From Alisma plantago-aquatica (lineage: Eukaryota; Streptophyta; Magnoliopsida; Alismatales; Alismataceae): a stretch of 64,000 bases of DNA. A program made the position numbers and the translations under genes. The notes under the pieces are model-generated. The model saw only the letters and a list, made by a program, of their open reading frames with translations, was not told the origin of the DNA and made no database searches. The stretch covers positions 262,040,001 through 262,104,000 of the forward strand of contig OY856414.1 in assembly GCA_963693085.1 (NCBI GenBank), given 5' to 3'. Shown here one piece after another: positions 10,669 to 21,085 of the stretch (position 1 is its first letter; the number at the start of each line of letters is the position of its first letter).

Positions 10669-11544
10669 TTGAAGGTCGTCAACACTAGATCAGGGAAAGA
10701 TTATTTGAATCCCCCAGTAAAGACACATGTAGTTATTGCTGATGAAGATGAACCTGTGATGGTCCAAAATTTGACAACACCAGAATCACAACCAAAGGAA
10801 GATAAGACTGACAAGGAAGGTCCTGAAAAATCTGTTGATGAAGAAGCTGAAACACCAGAGACGGATATTCCTGTATATAACCCTCGTATACCCTTCTCAT
10901 CCCGCCTAAGGCAAACAAAGCTTGATACAAGATTCGTCAGGTTCAAAGCGGCCATGAAGAAACTCCATGTTGATATACCCTTCTTAGACGCTCTTGTTGA
11001 GATACCAGCCTGGACTAAGTATCTAAAGTCACTTCTCACCAAGAAGTACATAACTGAAGAGTATGAAACTGTAAAACTGGCCACAACCACATCAGATATT
11101 ATACTGAGCAAGATGCCAAAGAAACAGAAAGACCCAGGATCCTTTGGGATTTCATGCCACATTGGTGACTCATCATGCAAGAAAGGACTGGCAGATCTTG
11201 GGGCAAGTATTTCTATTATGCCATTCAGTCTGTGCAAGAGATTAGGGTTTGCAGAGTTGCTTCCTACCACTATGACCATTCAACTTGCAGACAATTCAAT
11301 AAAGAGACCGTTAGGAATCTTCGAAGATATCCCGGTCAAGGTGGGCAAGGACACATATGTTCCATGTGATTTCGTCATTATGGATATAAAAGAGGACACC
11401 AGATATCCTCTTATCTTTGGTCGCCCGTTCCTTGCCACTGCTAGAGCCCTTATTGATGTTGAAGCAGGTACCTTACTGCTTAGATTAGGCAAAGAGACTC
11501 TGGAGTTCAAGGTTTTCGAAAGTATGAGAAGACCGAGTATATAG
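10669..11544 (+). pseudogene. Aspartic protease region of pol (Athila-like)
   Basis: This is a 291-codon stretch. The N-terminal part is an acidic linker. The protease active-site motif is 'LADLGASISIMP' (about residues 178-189), using Asp-Leu-Gly-Ala where many Ty3-gypsy proteases have Asp-Ser/Thr-Gly-Ala. The flap-distal motif is 'LIFGRPFLATARALIDV' (about 247-263). The enzyme cleaves the polyprotein during particle maturation. A TAG at 11542-11544 separates it from RT, which lies in the same frame. Gag lies upstream in a different frame. Confidence 0.88.
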
Positions 11545-11556
11545 GAAGAAGTCTAT

Positions 11557-13287
11557 ATGATTGATTGCGTTGAGCAATTGTCACAACTGACTCATGAATA
11601 TGATGAATCATACGACCCCTTGGAAATTGCTTTATCTGACCTACCGATCAATGTACCTATAGACAAACAAGTAGAGGATCGTATTGAACCCCTCAAATCT
11701 GCTGAAGAAGATATTAACACAACCTATGAAGAACTCAAGGCTACTGAAACTACAGAAGAAAGAAGCAAAAAACTTGAAGCTCCCGAAATGAAGCCCCTAC
11801 CTGAAGGACTAAAGTACATGTTTTTAGACGATCTCAAAGTCTGTCCTGTCATTATAAATTCCGATTTAACAACTGAACAAGAAGAGAAGCTTCTGGAAGA
11901 ATTAAGAGGACGAAAGAAAGCAATAGGCTATAGAATGAGTGACCTCACAGGGGTCAGTCAAGCCTTATGCATGCATAAGATCCCCATGATGGAAGATCAC
12001 AAGCCAACTATCGAGCATCAAAGGAAGTTGAATCTGAATATGAAGGAAGTGGTCCATCGCGAGATCATCAAACTTCTCACAGCTGGAATAATCTATCTGA
12101 TATCAGACTCGCCATGGGTGAGCCCAGTACACGTGGTGCCAAAGAAAGGTGGAACAACTGTTATGAGGAATGAAAACAATGAACTCATCCCCACTCGAAC
12201 AGTCACCGGGTGGTGGATGTGTATTGATTATAGAAAATTAAACAAGGCAACTCGAAAAGATCATTTTCTGATGCCCTTCCTTGACCAAGTTTTAGAAAGG
12301 CAGGCCCACCAAGAATATTTCTGTTACCTTGACGGTTACTCTGGATTCTATCAGATTCCCATACATCCAGATGATCAAGAGAAAATGACTTTCACATGTC
12401 CCTTCGGAACATACGCGTTTAAGAGAATGCCATTTGGTCTCTGCAATGCGCCCACAACTTTTCAACGTTGCATGGCTGCAATTTTCGTGGGGCTTACTGA
12501 AACTGTTATGGAGGTCTTCATGGATGATTTCTCTGTATATGGAGACTCATTCGATTCTTGCCTTAAGCATCTCTCTATGGTTCTCAAATGCTGTGAAGAA
12601 GCACATCTGGTGCTAAACTGGGAGAAATGCCACTTCATGGTAAGGGAAGGCATTGTCTTGGGCCATAGGGTTAGTAGTAGAGGAATTGAAGTTGATAAAG
12701 CCAAGATTGAAGTGATATCTAAATTGGCTATTCCTACGAATGTGAAAGAAGTTCGCGCCTTCCTTGGTCATGCTGGATTCTATAGAAGATTCATAAGAGA
12801 TTTCTCCAAGATAACTAAGGCAATGACCAACCTGCTTCTAAAAGATGCTGATTTCAATTTCAACAAAGAATGCGTCAAAAGATTCGACACGCTGAAAAAG
12901 GCCCTTACAATTACCCCTATTATTAGAGCTCTTGACTGGGACCATCCTTTCAAAATTATGTGTGATGCCAGTAATTACGCGGTGGGTGTCGTTCTAGGGC
13001 AATACATAGAAAAGAAACATTATGTGATCTATTATGCATTGAAAACTCTCGACGAAGCTCAAAGAAATTACACTACCACTGAGAAAGAACTTCTAGTAGT
13101 CATCTATGCTTTCGACAAGTTCAGGTCATACCTTATCGGCTCGAAAGTCATTGTCTACACAGACCATGCTGCTATTCGTTACCTTTTGGCAAAGAAAGAT
13201 GCTAAACCAAGGCTGATACGATGGATCCTCTTACTACAGGAATTTGATTTGGAAATAAGAGATAAAAAAGGATGGAAAATGTCATAG
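11557..13287 (+). CDS. Reverse transcriptase-RNase H of pol (Athila-like), open for 576 codons
   Basis: This copies the element's RNA into DNA and degrades the RNA strand. RT landmarks in order are the entry motif '[17 protein letters not shown]', '[20 protein letters not shown]', the catalytic '[10 protein letters not shown]', '[14 protein letters not shown]' and the active-site box 'FMDDFSVYG' (FMDD in place of the more usual YVDD, normal for this branch). RNase H follows with '[14 protein letters not shown]', '[15 protein letters not shown]' and '[10 protein letters not shown]', which keep the acidic residues. The frame ends at 13287 with the wrong tail, and integrase continues in another frame from about 13272, so a one- or two-base frameshift near the A-rich run at 13262-13270 separates them. 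The start given is the first ATG after the TAG. It is probably not a natural start, because the product would be part of a polyprotein. Confidence 0.92.
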   Translation: MIDCVEQLSQLTHEYDESYDPLEIALSDLPINVPIDKQVEDRIEPLKSAEEDINTTYEELKATETTEERSKKLEAPEMKPLPEGLKYMFLDDLKVCPVIINSDLTTEQEEKLLEELRGRKKAIGYRMSDLTGVSQALCMHKIPMMEDHKPTIEHQRKLNLNMKEVVHREIIKLLTAGIIYLISDSPWVSPVHVVPKKGGTTVMRNENNELIPTRTVTGWWMCIDYRKLNKATRKDHFLMPFLDQVLERQAHQEYFCYLDGYSGFYQIPIHPDDQEKMTFTCPFGTYAFKRMPFGLCNAPTTFQRCMAAIFVGLTETVMEVFMDDFSVYGDSFDSCLKHLSMVLKCCEEAHLVLNWEKCHFMVREGIVLGHRVSSRGIEVDKAKIEVISKLAIPTNVKEVRAFLGHAGFYRRFIRDFSKITKAMTNLLLKDADFNFNKECVKRFDTLKKALTITPIIRALDWDHPFKIMCDASNYAVGVVLGQYIEKKHYVIYYALKTLDEAQRNYTTTEKELLVVIYAFDKFRSYLIGSKVIVYTDHAAIRYLLAKKDAKPRLIRWILLLQEFDLEIRDKKGWKMS

Positions 13288-14681
13288 CAGATCACCTCAA
13301 TCGCATCCACACTTTGGATGCTGAAAAGATTCTGATAAATGATTCCCTACCAGATGATCAGCTAATGAGGGTCTTGGAAATTATGCCATGGTACTCTGAT
13401 TTTGTAAACTATCTTACTTCTGGAGTCATCCATCCCCAATGCACTGGGAATGCGCTGAAGAAATTTATGCACGATGTGAAACATTATTATTGGGATGAAC
13501 CATATCTCTTTAAACTTTGCACTGACGGATTGTATAGACGTTGTATCGCCGAAGAAGAAGCTCAATCTATTCTGGATCAATGCCACTCAGGACCCATAGG
13601 TGGGCATATGAGCTCTAAAAAGACTGCTTTAAAGGTTTTGCAATGTGGATTTTTCTGGCCAACCTTATCCAAGGACTCTTACAATTTTGTCCTATCCTGT
13701 GACAAATGTCAAAAATCTGGCAATGTAACCAAGAGAGACGAGATGCTGCTGAATCTATGGCAAGAAGTCGAGATATTCAATGTTTGGGGGGTAGACTATA
13801 TGGGTCCATTCCCTTCTTCTAATGGATTCTCGTACATCCTAGTGGTGGTGGACTGCGTCTCCAAATGGGTTGAAGCTATACCAACCGTCACTATAAATTC
13901 AAAACCCATAATCAAATTATTCAAAGATGTCATCTTCCCATGGTTTGGATTACCGCGAACCGTGATATCTGACGGAGTCTCCCACTTCATTGAAAGAAGC
14001 CTTGAAGCTTTACTAAGAAAATATGGTGTCTCGCACAAGGTAGCTTCACCTTATCATCCACAAACTAGTGGACAGGTAGAGGTCTCTAACCGACAACTAA
14101 AAGCTATCCTTGAGAAAACCGTTGGACGTAATCGAAAAGACTGGTCGACAAAAATCAACGATGCCCTATGGGCCTATCGTACTGCTTATAAAACTCCCCT
14201 TGGGACTACCCCTTTTCGATTGATATATGGAAAGGCTTGCCACCTGCCAGTCGAACTAGAACACAAGGCATGGTGGGCAATAAAACAATTGAACTTTGAT
14301 ATGAAAGAAGCGGGCCAAGCCAGGCTTCTGCAACTCAACGAGCTGGATGAACTCAGAATGACAGCCTATGAGAATGTACGAATCTACAAAGAACGTACAA
14401 AACTTTGGCACGATGGACATATGAAAAGAAAGGACATACAAGAAGGAGACCAAGTTCTAGTTTTCAACTCAAGATTACGGTTATTTCCGAGAAAACTCAG
14501 TTCCCGCTGGTCTGGGCCCTTCATCGTCAAAAGCATCTCACCACATGGTGTTTGCTCTCTATCGAGTGACAAAACAGGCAAATTCTTAGCAAACGGCCAC
14601 CGTGTGAAGAGATATTTTACCTCAATTGACATAGGCACTGACACAACATTAGAACTGGACAATCCAAAAGACCCACCATGA
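13272..14681 (+). CDS. Integrase of pol (Athila-like)
   Basis: This inserts the DNA copy into the genome. The frame opens with the RNase H-integrase linker '[12 protein letters not shown]'. It then has a zinc-binding N-terminus ('CHSGPIGGH' ... 'CDKCQKSGN'), a catalytic core with Asp in '[10 protein letters not shown]', Asp in 'VISDGVSHF' and Glu in '[16 protein letters not shown]', then '[19 protein letters not shown]' and a C-terminal 'RWSGPF' element (the GPY/F module). There is no chromodomain. The frame is open through 469 codons to TGA at 14679, the best preserved part of the element. It is offset from RT by a frameshift. Confidence 0.92.
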   Translation: MENVIADHLNRIHTLDAEKILINDSLPDDQLMRVLEIMPWYSDFVNYLTSGVIHPQCTGNALKKFMHDVKHYYWDEPYLFKLCTDGLYRRCIAEEEAQSILDQCHSGPIGGHMSSKKTALKVLQCGFFWPTLSKDSYNFVLSCDKCQKSGNVTKRDEMLLNLWQEVEIFNVWGVDYMGPFPSSNGFSYILVVVDCVSKWVEAIPTVTINSKPIIKLFKDVIFPWFGLPRTVISDGVSHFIERSLEALLRKYGVSHKVASPYHPQTSGQVEVSNRQLKAILEKTVGRNRKDWSTKINDALWAYRTAYKTPLGTTPFRLIYGKACHLPVELEHKAWWAIKQLNFDMKEAGQARLLQLNELDELRMTAYENVRIYKERTKLWHDGHMKRKDIQEGDQVLVFNSRLRLFPRKLSSRWSGPFIVKSISPHGVCSLSSDKTGKFLANGHRVKRYFTSIDIGTDTTLELDNPKDPP

Positions 14682-15592
14682 ATACAAAGGACTCTATCGA
14701 GCCATCGACATAAAACAAAGGTGCTTGTCGGGAGGCAACCCGATCAATAATTCTGTTTTACTTTTCCTTTTCAAATTTTGTTTTCTAGTTAACCTTTCCT
14801 TAAATAAAATTTTCTTTTTTTAGACAGTTTCTCTTCTTTCAGATAAAAGATCTGATTCGTGCTGATTAGAACGCAATCACACTCGGCGATCCTAACTGGT
14901 GTAACCTTTCCCCTCCATCTTGGATTTAGGATTTGCTCGGGACGAGCAAATTTCTAAGTTCGGGGTGGAGGGTGGGTGGTACGTACTTCACTTCCACATA
15001 CACCCTCTTTTCATACTCAAGTTGTCTCTATCATAATTTTTCAAAATTTTCAAAATTTTTGAACAGATATTTGATGAATTTTTGACACTTGTTGATAAAA
15101 TGGAACTTACCATTTTGCTATGCATCTTCAATCATAATATCCTCCTTATTCGAAGTAAATCCTCAAGAGGACTGAATTTTGAAACTTGCCTTTTGCATGA
15201 TATCATCCTGTGAAGCTTATGATTCCTAACATCATAACACATTTTACAAAAATGATAAGTATCTGTCAAACTGATAGGGATCAAACATGTCGTGCTTCCT
15301 AACTGGCTAGTGGAACAATGGCCCGGAATCCCCACTAGATCCGCATCAAGTCATTATTTGAGCAGAGTACGACAAGGAGAATAACCCGGTTTTGAATCGT
15401 AAATCAAGATGCATTCCGATCTGAACTCTCTTCTACACTTCTTCTATCATCTTCGTACCCCTCCATCCAACAAAAAGCAACAAAATAGCCAAAATTGTGC
15501 CAAACCCTAAGTTCGGGGTGGCACGCCATTTCCCCCTTATCCACTTCTTCCATACCCCTCGCAATAAATAGGGGCGTACCACCAAAAATGCA

Positions 15593-15751
15593 ATCTCGAG
15601 TCGAATAGAGGAGAGACCTGCAAACAAAAGATGCCAAAGTGCACACAAAAAGAATGCGATCTCGAGTCGAATAGAGGAGAGATTTGCACTAAAAATGCAA
15701 TAAATGAAATTGCAAAACAAATAAAAATCTCAAGTCGAATAGAGGAGAGAT
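15593..15751 (+). repeat. Three-unit tandem repeat, 66-68 bp period
   Basis: The phrase 'CTCGAGTCGAATAGAGGAGA' (CTCAAG in the third) starts at 15595, 15661 and 15729. The spacers share 'AAAAATGCAA' words. It sits in the untranslated 3' region, and the function is unknown. Confidence 0.85.
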
Positions 15752-16123
15752 TTACTTCTTCTTTCCATACCACCTTTCACTCCTTTTTCTACCTAAGGGC
15801 ACAATGCATGCCCCCACCATCATTAAATACACCAGTGTCATATCGGATGCACACTTGTTGATTCTGCGGGTATCTCTGGACTCTTACAAAACTATTTGAC
15901 ATGCTTGTTGTTGGAAAAGGTGAGGAGGAGGTGATGTTGGAAAACAAACTCAGAAACGAAGCTATGGTAAGACGTGTTTAGTGGTCCTAGGAAGTTAAGA
16001 TACTGATTCATACTGAGCAGAAAAAAAACATTTGTGATGCGAAGATGAAGCAATCACACGGATCGAAAGTATTTCATTGGGAAACAGTTTCAAATTTTAT
16101 GTTACTCGAGGATGAGCAACGTT

Positions 16124-16138
16124 TAAGTTCGAGGTGTT
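16124..16138 (+). promoter_or_regulatory. Polypurine tract next to the 3' LTR (Athila-like)
   Basis: TAAGTTCGAGGTGTT directly precedes the 3' LTR (TGATGAG at 16139). It is preceded by 'CTCGAGGATGAGCAA', the phrase typical of Athila/Tat elements. It is less purine-rich than the upstream copies at 14955 and 15508. Confidence 0.65.
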
Positions 16139-18276
16139 TGATGAGTTCATACTCATCCTAAAATTCAGTTGCCTTTTTGGAACAACTTCATCTCTATTTT
16201 GCATCTTTTCATCCTAATATGAATCATAATGTACAAAACTACTTAGTTGATTCAATAATCAAGGTTTTAACTAAATATCATTCATCTAATGAAGGTAAAT
16301 CGAGCAATTCCATGCATGCGGTCCCAAGACCGTTTGAGCACCTGCGGTCCCAAGACCGTTTGAATACATGCAGTCTCAAGACCATTTGGGTTCATGCGGT
16401 CCCAAGATCGTTTGCTGGAACATACGAAGAACGAATGACAAAATTGGTTGCCAAAGAAAACCATGCGGTCTCAAGACCGTTTGGATCCATGCGGTCCCAA
16501 GACCGTTTGGGTCCATGCGGTCCTAAGACCATTTAGACCCATGTGGTCCCAAGACCGTTTGGGTCCATGCGGTCTCAAGATTATTTGGATCCATGCGGTC
16601 CCAAGACCATTTGGATCCATGCGGTCCCAAGACCGTTTGGGTCCATGCGGTCTCAAGATCGTTTGGATCCATGTGGTCCCAAGACCGTTTGGGTCCATGC
16701 GGTCCCAAGACCATTTGGGTCCATGTGGTCCCAAGACCGTTTGGATCCATGCGGTCTCAAGACCGTTTGCCGCAAGAACAAAGACCGTTTGCAGAGCAGA
16801 AGCCGCGTGATTCACGCCGAGACTGAGACCGACCTCAAGATCGATCGACGCAGACCATTTGACGTCGAAACGGTCTCCAAACCGTTTGGTACCAAATGGT
16901 TTCCAAACCGTTTGGCACCAAACGGTCTCCAGACCGTTTGGAGGGGATATTTCCAGCAACTTATACAAACCGTTTGGACTCATATATGAACCTATAAATA
17001 GACCCCCAGGGTCCTCATTTGGAGGTATCGGATCCAGACGTCGTTAGGCGGCCAGAGCACCACTCTGATCAAGTTCCACTCCACCTACTGCTAGTGTTGC
17101 ATCCAAGGAGGTCGAGAAGAGAAGGAAGACGGAGCAAGGAGCGCATCTTCTTCACCGGGCTGCGACCACTCTCTGCATCGAGCTCATGGCGGATCTCTCT
17201 TTCTCTCTCATCCTTCTTGTATCTCGCATCATGAGCGAGTAGTCCTCTTTCGCTGGGGTGCGGGGACTAGCCCCGCTGCCCATGCAAACCATGTTCTTTT
17301 ATTAAACTTTCCATGGCAATGTATATAGCTCTTCATTTTGTCGTTTACCGTAAAGCTCGTGGGTCGGTTATGTGATTGTTTTCATCTTTATGCTCCCTAT
17401 GTTGTGAGAACTTCAATGCATGGGTATGAACGTCGTTTAGCAAGTTAGACTCCTTGACGAGAACTTCTGATAGGATTCCTTAAGGTTGTAAGTGTGTGAT
17501 CCGTGAGGGGACGAGTCATCTAACCTTCAGTGACACTTTTGTGCGTCTGACGCCCGTATGGGGGGTTCACAACCTTAGTTGGATTTTGTATCTTCTTGTT
17601 AATCGTCGATGTTTACTCGTACTATAATCGCTTATGTGCTTATCGGTTGACGTGGCTGACTCCTTGACGAGAACTTCCGATGGGATTCCTTGAGGTCGTA
17701 AGTGTATGATCTGCGAGGGGACAAGCCATCTAGCCTTCGGTGACACTTCTGTGCGCCTGACGCCTGTATGGGGGGTTCATAGCCTTAGTTGGATGTTGTA
17801 TCTTCAGAGCCGTAAGACATGTGATCCGGATGGTGACGAGACATCTGATGCCTATGGTGATGCTTACGCAGACCTGACGCCCGTATCGGGGGTCCTGCAG
17901 CAGCTCTACTTGGAGCGTTATATCTTGCCTGGATTGTTTGCAAAGGAGTATGTTTGTGTGTGTAGCGGTGGTCAAACCCGGTACCATCCCAGCGATTCCA
18001 CATCACTGATCTAAATCTATCTTTAATTCTGCATTTACTTTCCTGCAATTAGTTTTAACAAACCAAAATCAACCTATTGTTCTAAATATTAGTTTTACTT
18101 GAGCTAGATCCAGCTGACAAGGATTCTTAAAAACGTTGTCCTTTGGGTTCGATCCTCAACTATACTGCGATAAGACTTGTCCGCTTGTGGGTGGTATTAT
18201 TGCACTTGGTTTAGGTAAAAAGCTCGGGGATTTCATCCCCGGGTGAATTTGCTAGTGCATTCAAAAAGCCACGTCA
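16139..18276 (+). repeat. Athila-like 3' LTR (2138 bp)
   Basis: This aligns with the 5' LTR end to end. The 26-bp array has 12 units here (16462-16773) against 13. An extra degenerate inverted repeat of the CCAAACGG type is present around 16887-16915. TATAAATA lies at 16993-17000. The 210-bp repeats start at 17448 and 17658. Point differences are scattered, many of them C/T or G/A. It ends AAAGCCACGTCA, followed by ACCCC. Confidence 0.93.
16462..16773 (+). repeat. 26-bp palindromic minisatellite in the 3' LTR U3 (12 units)
   Basis: This is the counterpart of 7057-7394 with one unit fewer. The units have picked up their own changes (for example CATGTGGTCC and GATTATT variants). A leading block of four units lies at 16314-16410. 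Confidence 0.93.
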
Positions 18277-18281
18277 ACCCC
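18277..18281. repeat. Target site duplication ACCCC, right copy (Athila-like element)
   Basis: This is an exact copy of 6729-6733, directly after the 3' LTR. The Tekay internal region resumes at 18282. Confidence 0.93.
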
Positions 18282-20050
18282 TCACAGCTAAGTGGATGAC
18301 ATGGGAAGGTATGATCGTGATCCAGTGTTGAGGATGAGAACAAGTATGACCCAGCATGTTGTAGTAGGTGGTCATCTTGTTCCTTAGTAGCTTGCTAGGG
18401 ATAAGCATGCTCATGTGGATGTAAACACAAGACATAAGGGTGTTTGTGACCTTTGTGATCATGAGGTGTAGTTTCCTCCCATCCTGGGAGAAGGACCTTT
18501 TGTAGGGTGTATACCAGCTTTGTGGGTTTTGAGGAAACCTACAGAGGTCTCATAGGACCTTGAGAAGCTAAGTGAAAATTACATGGTATGAGAATGAACC
18601 TGTAGACCCATAGATAACCATCTCTAAGTGAATGTGGATGTGTTACCATAGAGGTAACCGGTATGGGGCCTGACCAAGGTAGGCAAGTTTCCATGACCCT
18701 ATGAAAGAATGGAAGTCAGCCCATGAATGTAGAGAGAGAGATGGTGAAGGCTTGGGTAAGGTTCCAAGTTGACATGTACTATAATAGAATCCTAAGTCTA
18801 TCCTAGGGTCAGGTAGGGATAAGACTGATGGAAGTAGGAGTTGCCTAATTCCCTAGTAGCACATGACCATAGGGTCGAGAGGTAACAGCTATCGTTGTCT
18901 GAGGGCCGTGGGTTAGGAGATTGATCACCTTCATGAACTCATGAGACCCAAAGGGCAGATGAGTAGGGCACTCTCTGGATGCATAAGGGAAGAGGGATGA
19001 CCCCAAAAGTGTCGGCACCCTATAGACCTAGAGGAGATGACCAAGGAATGTGTGTGGACCCAAGTAAGTTTGAGACCAATTTTCCATGGGAGTAACCTTG
19101 ATATCGAGATGTTGTAATGTGGAGACTTATGTTGCATGTTTCAACTCAGATTCAAAGGTGTACTGGTAGGGTGGGATGTACCATCTCTACTCTTGGAACA
19201 GGAAGAACTCTGTATTTGGACTGTAGCCAAATGCTTATTTCCTCTTGTTATGGGAGTGAGAGATAGGAAAATACGCATGCCATATACCAAGGATAAAAAG
19301 GTGATGTGAGTTGGAATGAGTTATGAGGAAGGAGATGATAACATACCCTGGTGGAGTGAATGATACATGGATGGTTTACAAACATTAAGAGAAACAAGGT
19401 AGTCATCTTATGAGAATGTTGTTGTCATGAGCTATGAGTTATACAAGGTTGAGTTTGAAAAACCAAGAGAATAAGCTCAGAGTTTTCTTGAGGAAGATAG
19501 ACTTAGAGTTGAGGAGAGGTAATAGGTGAAATGCATGGAAGTGTATGCCTTCAATGTTACCAACACCTAAGGATGTGAAGTGATAAGGGATGCACTGGAT
19601 GAGATATAGTTGCCTAGTTTAGATGGAGGCTAGAAGAGGTTGATAGGATAACCCCCAGTTGGAAAAAGAAGACAAGTTTGGCTAACACTCAGAGGTGACA
19701 AGATCTGTCTAACAAGTTAATGGTTGTTTGGTTAGCCAGCTTAGGGCTTATCATGATAAAAGGATGGTTGTAGAACCTCAGATGCACTTCTTTGGAAGAT
19801 GATGAAACCCCAATTAAAGTGGTTTAGGGTTTTTGAGGAATCTATCTTAAGGAATCATGAAAATACAGGAGATCATGATTTAAGATCACCATATACCATG
19901 CTACTACCAAGATAATAAGTGACAATAGTACTTTGGATGCTTAAGATGGAGTTGCATGGGGTAAGTTGGCATGCAAGCCAGGAGGTGAAGGAAGAACACC
20001 AGTAACCCAGTATATCGATATGGAGGAAAAAAAGAGTCCCTGAGAGGGAA
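18282..20050 (+). mobile_element. Tekay internal region, decayed (expected gag-pol 5' part)
   Basis: This resumes the Tekay element after the Athila-like insertion. All frames carry dense stops. I could not assign protease, RT or RNase H motifs by eye, although the position and the integrase that follows say they should once have been here. No other gene is seen. Confidence 0.5.
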
Positions 20051-21052
20051 TGGGAGTTCATCACTATGGATGTTGTGGTAAGTCTCCCCTAGGCCAAGGA
20101 AGGTCAAGATGCAATATGGGTTATGGTAGATTGCCTTACCTAGATGACATGAGAAAGAAAGAGTTCTGTCAAGGGACAGATCCAATTGAACCACAAATGA
20201 GAGAGATGGTTCAACTACACCATGTGAGTTCAAAAGTTCTTGAGTATGACCTAAAGGTTCACTTCCATAAGGTGAAAGTAGGTACATGAGGAACTCAATG
20301 TTAGTATTGCTTATCACCCCTAACTAATCGTTAGTATGATCCAGACTAGAGGGACTGATGAGAGCATGTGTGCTCGTTTAGGGTGATACATGGAGATAGT
20401 TCTTGTCTTCTGTAAGATGTGCCGATAACCACCATAGTCAGTATCGGGATGTAAAGAAGCTCTACAAGGGAGGTTGTGTCGGTCACCACTTCATTAAGAT
20501 GATGTTGGTGAAGGGACCTCACGAAGGTCAAGAAAGGACCACAGTGTGTGCAGAAGAAGTCACTTTGATCATGCAATGGCTGAAAGGAGCCCAGAGACGA
20601 CATGAGTTGTAAGCTGATGCAAGGTAGACTGACATGCAGTTCACTGTGGGGGAATATGTGACATGAAAATTCGACCCCTCTAAGTTATAACTAAGAGAGC
20701 TGAGTTCCCGATGCATGGGTTCTTTTGACATGGTTTGGTGGAGAAGGTTAAGTGTGCCCTTACCCCTCAGAATAATGTGATGTGTGATGAGTTTCATGTG
20801 TCCAATTTAGAGCACTATGTGAGGTACCCAGACCATGTGCGGAGCAATGAACCTAGTGAGCCCCAAGGGAGACTAAAATGACCTGAGTCACCTATGAGGA
20901 CATTTATAGATGCCAAGGTGAAAGAACTCAGAGAAAAGAATATGTGATGATAAAGGTTCTTTGGAAGTGCCATGGGTAGGGCAAAGCCACATAGGGGCCA
21001 ATGATGGACATGGAAAAATCTTATCCTGAATTGTTTGTTTGCTTGATGGAAT
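20051..21052 (+). pseudogene. Integrase and chromodomain remnant of the Tekay element
   Basis: The core starts 'WEFITMDVVVSLP' (20051 onward), followed in frame by 'GQDAIWVMVDCLT', the classic chromovirus integrase text with TAG and TGA codons interspersed. 'EMVQLHHVSS' follows at about 20200. Further on, 'IMQWLKGAQRRHEL' and 'MQFTVGEYV' (about 20570-20660) match the integrase C-terminal region. 'EFHVSNLEHYVRYPDHV' (about 20788-20840) and 'VMIKVLWKCHG' with 'KSYPELF' (about 20947-21040) match the Tekay/Del linker and chromodomain. In living relatives the chromodomain guides insertion into heterochromatin. Frameshifts and many stops make it non-functional. Confidence 0.85.
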
Positions 21053-21072
21053 TTTGAGGACAAAATTCCTAT

Positions 21073-21085
21073 AAGAGGGGAAGGA
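21073..21085 (+). promoter_or_regulatory. Polypurine tract of the Tekay element
   Basis: AAGAGGGGAAGGA directly precedes TGTTACA of the 3' LTR. It comes after the decayed 'FEDKIP'-type end of pol, as in other Tekay elements. Confidence 0.85.

Larger units (their letters stand above)
14682..16138 (+). mobile_element. Non-coding 3' internal region of the Athila-like element
   Basis: No env-like or other conserved frame is seen. The region holds three polypurine-tract-like phrases built on TAAGTTCG(G/A)GGTG (14955-14968, 15508-15521, 16124-16136) and a three-unit tandem repeat (15593-15751). Only the last tract abuts the 3' LTR. Confidence 0.8.
6734..18276 (+). mobile_element. Athila-like Ty3-gypsy retrotransposon, structurally complete, 11.5 kb
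   Basis: LTRs of 2137 and 2138 bp flank a domain with PBS TGGCGCCGTTGCCGGGGA, gag, protease, RT-RNase H and integrase in the Ty3-gypsy order, followed by a 1.4-kb non-coding 3' region. The PBS and the wording of the RT and integrase motifs fit the Athila/Tat non-chromovirus branch. There is no chromodomain. No env-like frame was seen between integrase and the 3' LTR. The polyprotein is interrupted by several stop codons and two frame changes, so it cannot move on its own. It is the youngest layer on this side of the nest. Confidence 0.93.

Noticed and set aside
10701..11279. 192-codon minus-strand frame over the protease region.
   Set aside because: It is the antisense of the protease coding sequence, which has clear motifs on the plus strand.
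14682..16138. Possible env-like gene of an Athila element.
   Set aside because: No frame over 100 codons with a signal peptide or transmembrane segment is present. Only tandem repeats and purine tracts are there.
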